In this document: positions 22,488-26,667 of the stretch, one piece after another
How positions within the stretch are numbered: the first letter of the stretch is position 1
Layout: each line of letters opens with the position of its first letter
NCBI GenBank assembly: GCA_964546935.1
Contig: CAZJLJ010000039.1
Coordinates: forward strand, 1-26,667
Length of the DNA: 26,667 nt
Source of the DNA: JALYTY01 sp964546935
Lineage (GTDB): Bacteria; Vulcanimicrobiota; Vulcanimicrobiia; Vulcanimicrobiales; Vulcanimicrobiaceae
Reading direction: 5' to 3'
The notes under the pieces: generated by a model
Database searches by the model: none
Seen by the model: only the letters and a program-made list of their open reading frames with translations
What the model was told of the DNA's origin: nothing
Translations under genes and position numbers: made by a program

Positions 22488-22963
22488 CCGATTCTTGGGA
22501 CAGTTTCGTGAGCGCGCTCACGGAAGAAGCCACGCTGCTCGGCCGCATGAACGATGCGGCGCTCAGCATGACGCGAGCGCTCGTGGACGGCAATGTCGAC
22601 GGCATTTTTTCTACGGAACGTACGTTAGACGAAGCACGGCGTGCATACCAAGCGGCGTGCGGAAAACGTCGCGGCATGCAAGTTCGCGGATTCGGAACGA
22701 TGACGCTCCGCCAGGTATGCGCGTATGCGCCGGCACAGTTGCGGCTGCCAATCAATCAACGGCTCGCCGAACTCTCAACCGGCTCGATTCAACTCGGTAT
22801 CACGACGAACAACAACAAAGCACTGATCGCAAGCGGCATGGAGCGCCTAATGAAGATCACGGCAACGTTACAGAAAGCGACGAACGAAGGACCCGGCACG
22901 TACAAACGCCGCGGTTTCGTTCCGCCACCGAACAACAGCGTATTGGTGAGTAGCCAGGTATGA
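22484..22963 (+). CDS. flgN: FlgN-like export chaperone for hook-junction proteins
   Basis: FlgN keeps FlgK and FlgL soluble and delivers them to the export apparatus. The 159-residue product is mostly helical with EEATLLGRMNDAALSMTRALVDGNVDGIFSTERTLDEARRAYQAAC at the start and LAELSTGSIQLGITTNNNKALIASGMERLMKITATLQ at the end, where the NNKALIASGM segment is typical of FlgN. Start GTG 22484 overlaps the flgJ stop, and the stop overlaps flgK by four bases. Sequence conservation is low in this family, so placement directly before flgK and flgL is an important part of the call. Confidence 0.87.
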   Translation: MTDSWDSFVSALTEEATLLGRMNDAALSMTRALVDGNVDGIFSTERTLDEARRAYQAACGKRRGMQVRGFGTMTLRQVCAYAPAQLRLPINQRLAELSTGSIQLGITTNNNKALIASGMERLMKITATLQKATNEGPGTYKRRGFVPPPNNSVLVSSQV

Positions 22964-25143
22964 GCTTCTTTCCGCAAGGCACGTTTTTCGGCATCGATCT
23001 CGCGGGCCAGGCGCTGCAATCGTTCTCGGTTGCGGAAAACGTTACGGCCAATAATCTTGCGAACGTCAACACGCCGGGTGCTTCTCGCCAACAGGTCGAT
23101 TTCAACGAGGCGCAGCCGATCGTCGGTTCGCCCTTCATGGCGACGCATGTCTTCGGAACGGTGGGCGAAGGTGTTGTCGTTCAGCAGATTCAGCGGATCC
23201 ACTCGGATTCGTATGATGCGCTATTCCGCGGCGCGTCGTCATCGGCAAACTACTACACGACACAGCAGAACTCGCTGAAGGCGATTCAGTCGAATCTCGG
23301 CGATCCGAATTCGGGTATCGCCACGCAGTACTCTTCGTTCCAGAGCGCGATTGCCGCACTCGTATCGCAAGCTTCGAGCGGACAAAGCTCGACGGCCCGC
23401 GCAAACGTGCTGACGCAGGCACAAGCGCTCGCATCGTCGCTGAACAACGCGGCGAATTCGATCACGCAGCAGAAGGCGCAGACGCTTCAGCAGGGCGCCG
23501 CAATCGTGACCGCGGTAAATGGTATTCTCGATCAGATCGCCGCACTGAACGGTCAGATTCGCGCATCGACAGCCGTCGGCGACAGCCCGAATACGTTTGC
23601 GGATCAACGCGATTATTTGATCGATCAGCTTTCGCAGTACGTTTCGACGCAAACGTCCATTCAGAGCGACGGCTCGACGCTCGTAACCGTCAATGGCCAA
23701 GCATTGGTCAACGACACCGTCGCCTACCACCTGGCACCGCCGGTCGTCGGTGTCGCGTCGAATGGAACGCCGACTTTCAAAGTCGATTTCGCTTCGAATC
23801 CCCCCGCGCCGGCGAGCCAACCCGGCATTCCGCTAGGCAGCGGCCAACTTGCAGCGCTGCAAGATCTTTATAACAACAAGCTGACGAACTACGGTACGCA
23901 GCTCGATCAATTCGCTGCCTCGCTTGCGAACGAAGTCAATCGCGTGACGCAGTCGGCGTACGACCAAAATGGTCAGCCGGGAACCGCGCTCTTCCAACCG
24001 ATCGTCGCGTCACTGCCGATTTCAGCCGGAAACATCAAGTGCGGAATCAGTAACCCGTCGCAGTTGCCCGTTGCGCTCGCGAATACGAGCGCGGGTAACC
24101 TGGTAGTTCCGCTGAATTCCGCGAACAATCAAGTCGACACATCGCAGCCGATCGACGGAAATGCCAGCCTCGCAAATCCGCCGGCTGCGGATGCTCCCGG
24201 GCCTCCCGTCACGGGTGGTACGGCCGGTACGCTGACGATTAGCGTTGATGGCGTCGCTCAGACGTTCAATTACAATACGAACGCGCTTTCCGCCGGACCG
24301 CCGGCGCCGAACGCGACGTCGATCAACGCGTTCATCCAAAATTTCAACGCCGGACACTTCGGCGTTACCGCGTCGTTCGATTCGGCTTCGCAGCGGATCG
24401 TTTTCAAACGCGATCCCTCGAACGAAGATCTAGTTTTACGCGGCAAACAACAGGCGAATGCGTCAACGCCGAGTTTCACGATTCAGGACGTCCCAGCAAC
24501 GGGCGCGGGCATTTTAAATGCGCTCGGAGCGACCGGCATCAACAACGTGCAGCAGAACGCAACCAATGCCTTCGCTTCGAATGACAATGGCGCGGCTAAC
24601 GCACTCGTCGGTGTGTTCCAGTCGCAAGTCGGTGTGCCGCTGCTCGAAACGACGAGCCCTGTCGGCGTTGCCGCCGGCTCAGCGATTACCGTCGCGCTGC
24701 CTGCGGGCGTTTCGAACATTCAGCTCGGGCAGGTGTTGACGATCGACGCTCAGCCCGGTGGGGCGGCGCCGCAAGAAAACGTTACGGTCACCGGCATTTC
24801 GGTGAATCCGGCCACCGGAATCGAATCGATAACGTTCACTGCGCAGAAAGCCCACGCGGCAAACTTTACGATTGCTTCCGCTCAGACGCAAACGCTGCAG
24901 CAGTTCTACGGACAGACGATCACCCAAGTTGGTCTGGATACGCAGACGGCGATAACAGGATCGTCGACGCAGACGACTTTGACCAGCAACATAGATCAAG
25001 TGCGTCAGAGCATTTCAGGAATAAATGCCAACGAAGAGACGCAAAACTTGATCAAATTCCAGAACGCCTATCAAGCGGCTGCAAAAACGATCAGCGTGCT
25101 CAATTCTATGTTGGACACCGTGATCAACTCGCTCGGGAAGTAG
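22960..25143 (+). CDS. flgK: FlgK, hook-filament junction protein 1, enlarged
   Basis: FlgK forms the first junction zone between hook and filament. The N-terminus has IDLAGQALQSFSVAENVTANNLANVNTPGASRQ, and the C-terminus has IDQVRQSISGINANEETQNLIKFQNAYQAAAKTISVLNSMLDTVINSLGK, both diagnostic. At 727 residues it is well above the common 450-600. The extra length lies at about residues 395-650 and includes a module (about 424-530: TLTISVDG, GVTASFDSASQRIVF, FTIQDVP) that has a counterpart in FlgL, plus a second beta-rich piece around 580-645 (GQVLTIDAQPG, VTVTGISVNP). It starts four bases inside flgN. Confidence 0.95.
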   Translation: MSFFPQGTFFGIDLAGQALQSFSVAENVTANNLANVNTPGASRQQVDFNEAQPIVGSPFMATHVFGTVGEGVVVQQIQRIHSDSYDALFRGASSSANYYTTQQNSLKAIQSNLGDPNSGIATQYSSFQSAIAALVSQASSGQSSTARANVLTQAQALASSLNNAANSITQQKAQTLQQGAAIVTAVNGILDQIAALNGQIRASTAVGDSPNTFADQRDYLIDQLSQYVSTQTSIQSDGSTLVTVNGQALVNDTVAYHLAPPVVGVASNGTPTFKVDFASNPPAPASQPGIPLGSGQLAALQDLYNNKLTNYGTQLDQFAASLANEVNRVTQSAYDQNGQPGTALFQPIVASLPISAGNIKCGISNPSQLPVALANTSAGNLVVPLNSANNQVDTSQPIDGNASLANPPAADAPGPPVTGGTAGTLTISVDGVAQTFNYNTNALSAGPPAPNATSINAFIQNFNAGHFGVTASFDSASQRIVFKRDPSNEDLVLRGKQQANASTPSFTIQDVPATGAGILNALGATGINNVQQNATNAFASNDNGAANALVGVFQSQVGVPLLETTSPVGVAAGSAITVALPAGVSNIQLGQVLTIDAQPGGAAPQENVTVTGISVNPATGIESITFTAQKAHAANFTIASAQTQTLQQFYGQTITQVGLDTQTAITGSSTQTTLTSNIDQVRQSISGINANEETQNLIKFQNAYQAAAKTISVLNSMLDTVINSLGK

Positions 25144-25155
25144 GGAGACTAAACG

Positions 25156-26493
25156 ATGCGCATCGCAACCTCGACCATCTACGATAGCCAGACGTCATCG
25201 ATCGACAATCTGCAGGCCATATACCAGCAACAAGGCCAGGAATTGTCGACCGGTAAGGCGTTAAACGCGCCATCTGACGATCCGACGGTCATCGCTCAAG
25301 ATCTCGCGGTGCGTAACGACAATGCTGTGACGACGCAGATCGGCACGAACCTAACGAGCCTCAGCAATGAGCTGACTGCGGTTGACGGTTCCTTGTCGAG
25401 CCTGACGAGCATCATGCAGAGCGCGCGTGGCATTGCAATTCAAGGTGCCAGCGATACGATCACAGCCTCGCAACGTCAGGAGATGGCACAGCAGGTCGAT
25501 CAGCTGTTGCAAGAAACGGTAGGCCTGGCAAATACGCAGTACGCAGGCAAGTACGTCTTCGCGGGAACGAGCGTCGCTACGAGCCAGCCGCTGGTGCAAA
25601 CCGTCGGCAGCCCGATCACGTCCGTTACGTCGCAGAGCAATACCGTTCAACAAACGCAGCAGCTGCCGAACGGCCAGCAAGTTGCGAGCAACGTGACGCT
25701 GCAACAAGCTTTTAACTACGGTGCATCCGACGGTTCACCGGACGTCTTCCAAGTGCTGATTAAGCTACGCGACACGCTCGCACAGGGCACCGTCGTCGAT
25801 CAGAGCCAACAGCAAATCAACGTTGCAGGACAGGCAGTCGCCGGCGCAACCACGCTCAACGCGCTCCGCACCGGTGCGGCACCGCAAGTTCTGGCAACGC
25901 CGCTGCAGGCAGATAATGCGGCCGTCCCGCCCAATCCTGGCAACGTAACGATCAACATCGCTGATGGGATAAATCCGAGCGGTGTAAATATCACGTTCAA
26001 TACGAACGCGGGCGGTGACACCATCACGACGATGCTCGCGAAAATCAACGCCCAGACCGCGCCGCTCGGTATTACAGCCACGTTCAACGCTCAGACTCAG
26101 AAAATCGTGTTGAGCGGCGGTACTAACTCGTTCACCGTTAAGGACGTCCCGAGCCCTGGCGCGACGACAACCGGAAACTTCACGAAGGCGTTTGGTCTTA
26201 CTACTCAGGCGGACGTCGTGAACAATCTCTCGACGCAGCTGGGCGACATCGATAAGGCGTCGTCCGTCACGCTTAATGCCCGGGCGGTGGTTGGGTCTAC
26301 GATCCAAACCACACAAGCGCTTAACAGTACGGCCAGCACTCAAGTTCTGAGCGATACGAAGGTGCAGTCGGGACTGGAAGATGCCGATATAGCTAAGGTG
26401 ATTTCGCAGTTCTCGCAGACGCAAACGGCGCTGCAGGCGGCCTACAGCACGACGAGCCGCATCGAACAGAAATCCCTGTTGGACTACCTCTAG
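25156..26493 (+). CDS. flgL: FlgL, hook-filament junction protein 3, enlarged
   Basis: FlgL is the second junction protein, homologous to flagellin. The N-terminus MRIATSTIYDSQ and QQQGQELSTGKALNAPSDDPTVIAQ and the C-terminus LEDADIAKVISQFSQTQTALQAAYSTTSRIEQKSLLDYL are diagnostic. The protein is 445 residues instead of the usual roughly 300. The insert at about residues 255-355 (VTINIADG, GITATFNAQTQKIVL, SFTVKDVPSPG) aligns with the module inside FlgK. It starts 12 bases after flgK and is followed after 10 bases by fliW. Confidence 0.95.
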   Translation: MRIATSTIYDSQTSSIDNLQAIYQQQGQELSTGKALNAPSDDPTVIAQDLAVRNDNAVTTQIGTNLTSLSNELTAVDGSLSSLTSIMQSARGIAIQGASDTITASQRQEMAQQVDQLLQETVGLANTQYAGKYVFAGTSVATSQPLVQTVGSPITSVTSQSNTVQQTQQLPNGQQVASNVTLQQAFNYGASDGSPDVFQVLIKLRDTLAQGTVVDQSQQQINVAGQAVAGATTLNALRTGAAPQVLATPLQADNAAVPPNPGNVTINIADGINPSGVNITFNTNAGGDTITTMLAKINAQTAPLGITATFNAQTQKIVLSGGTNSFTVKDVPSPGATTTGNFTKAFGLTTQADVVNNLSTQLGDIDKASSVTLNARAVVGSTIQTTQALNSTASTQVLSDTKVQSGLEDADIAKVISQFSQTQTALQAAYSTTSRIEQKSLLDYL

Positions 26494-26503
26494 TAAAGGT
26501 CAG

Positions 26504-26667
26504 ATGAATTTAGCGATGGAGCAGACGATGGAAACGACCGAAACCTTCACCACGCTTGAGTTTCCACGTTTCGGCGAATGTACGTTCAGCGATTCGGACG
26601 TTATTGAGTTCCCGTGGGGAATACCGGGTTTTCCGAGCCTACGCCGATGGCTTGCTCTCTCGGTCGA
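26504..26667 (+). CDS. fliW: FliW, flagellar assembly factor, C-terminus cut by window edge
   Basis: FliW binds flagellin and CsrA, so that free FliW releases CsrA repression and flagellin translation follows filament export. Only the first 54 codons are present: TFTTLEFPRFGECTFSDSDVIEFPWGIPGFPSLRRWLAL, where IEFPWGIPGFP matches the FliW pattern. Starts at 26504, 26516 and 26528 are all in frame; 26504 follows AAAGGT, while 26528 has GGAG seven bases upstream, so the start is open. Location after flgL is the standard one, and csrA would be expected just past the right edge. Confidence 0.88.
   Translation, partial: MNLAMEQTMETTETFTTLEFPRFGECTFSDSDVIEFPWGIPGFPSLRRWLALSV

Overview
The window comes from a diderm, flagellated bacterium of moderately high GC with dense, overlapping gene clusters. 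FlgA, FlgH and FlgI (P- and L-ring proteins), a TonB-type domain and a lipoprotein cytochrome all point to an outer membrane. The proteins look divergent from the classical model phyla, and a lineage such as Eremiobacterota (WPS-2) is possible, but that placement is a guess. A run of exactly 100 Ns shows that this is a draft scaffold.

Layout. (1) 1-1444, minus: a left-truncated ATP-grasp-like protein, then a small secreted protein (1578-1964, minus). (2) 2041-9248, plus: a tightly packed ten-gene run: HAD phosphatase, small hypothetical, MoaD, MoaE, alpha/beta hydrolase, MoeB/MoeZ-like adenylyltransferase-rhodanese, aldo/keto reductase, epoxyqueuosine reductase QueG, a secreted LolA-like protein and MoaA. 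Many neighbours overlap, so this is probably one translationally coupled transcript that joins molybdopterin synthesis with tRNA queuosine maturation. (3) 9340-10919: an ECF sigma factor and an anti-sigma factor with a C-terminal TonB-like domain. (4) 10943-13858: a GNAT acetyltransferase (minus), a lipoprotein cytochrome c and a photolyase/cryptochrome homologue that has lost several canonical residues, and a zinc-finger membrane protein (minus). (5) 13950-16210: an ABC exporter and a DUF2267 protein. (6) 16286 to the right end: a flagellar cluster flgB-flgC-fliE-(repeat/leader region)-flgF-flgG-flgA-flgH-flgI-flgJ(N-terminal domain only)-flgN-flgK-flgL-fliW. It runs from proximal rod through distal rod, rings, chaperone and hook-filament junction to the FliW translational control protein.

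The most unusual part is the 478-base interval between fliE and flgF. It holds a 66-bp tandem repeat interrupted by the gap. The last repeat copy supplies one arm of a 13-bp stem. Behind it lies a chain of well-formed hairpins with competing pairings that end at the flgF ribosome binding site. This could be a cis-regulatory RNA in the middle of a flagellar operon; it matches no riboswitch class I can recall. Other points of note are a homologous inserted module in both FlgK and FlgL, a FlgH without a lipoprotein cysteine, the anti-sigma/TonB fusion, and the photolyase homologue with a rebuilt active site.
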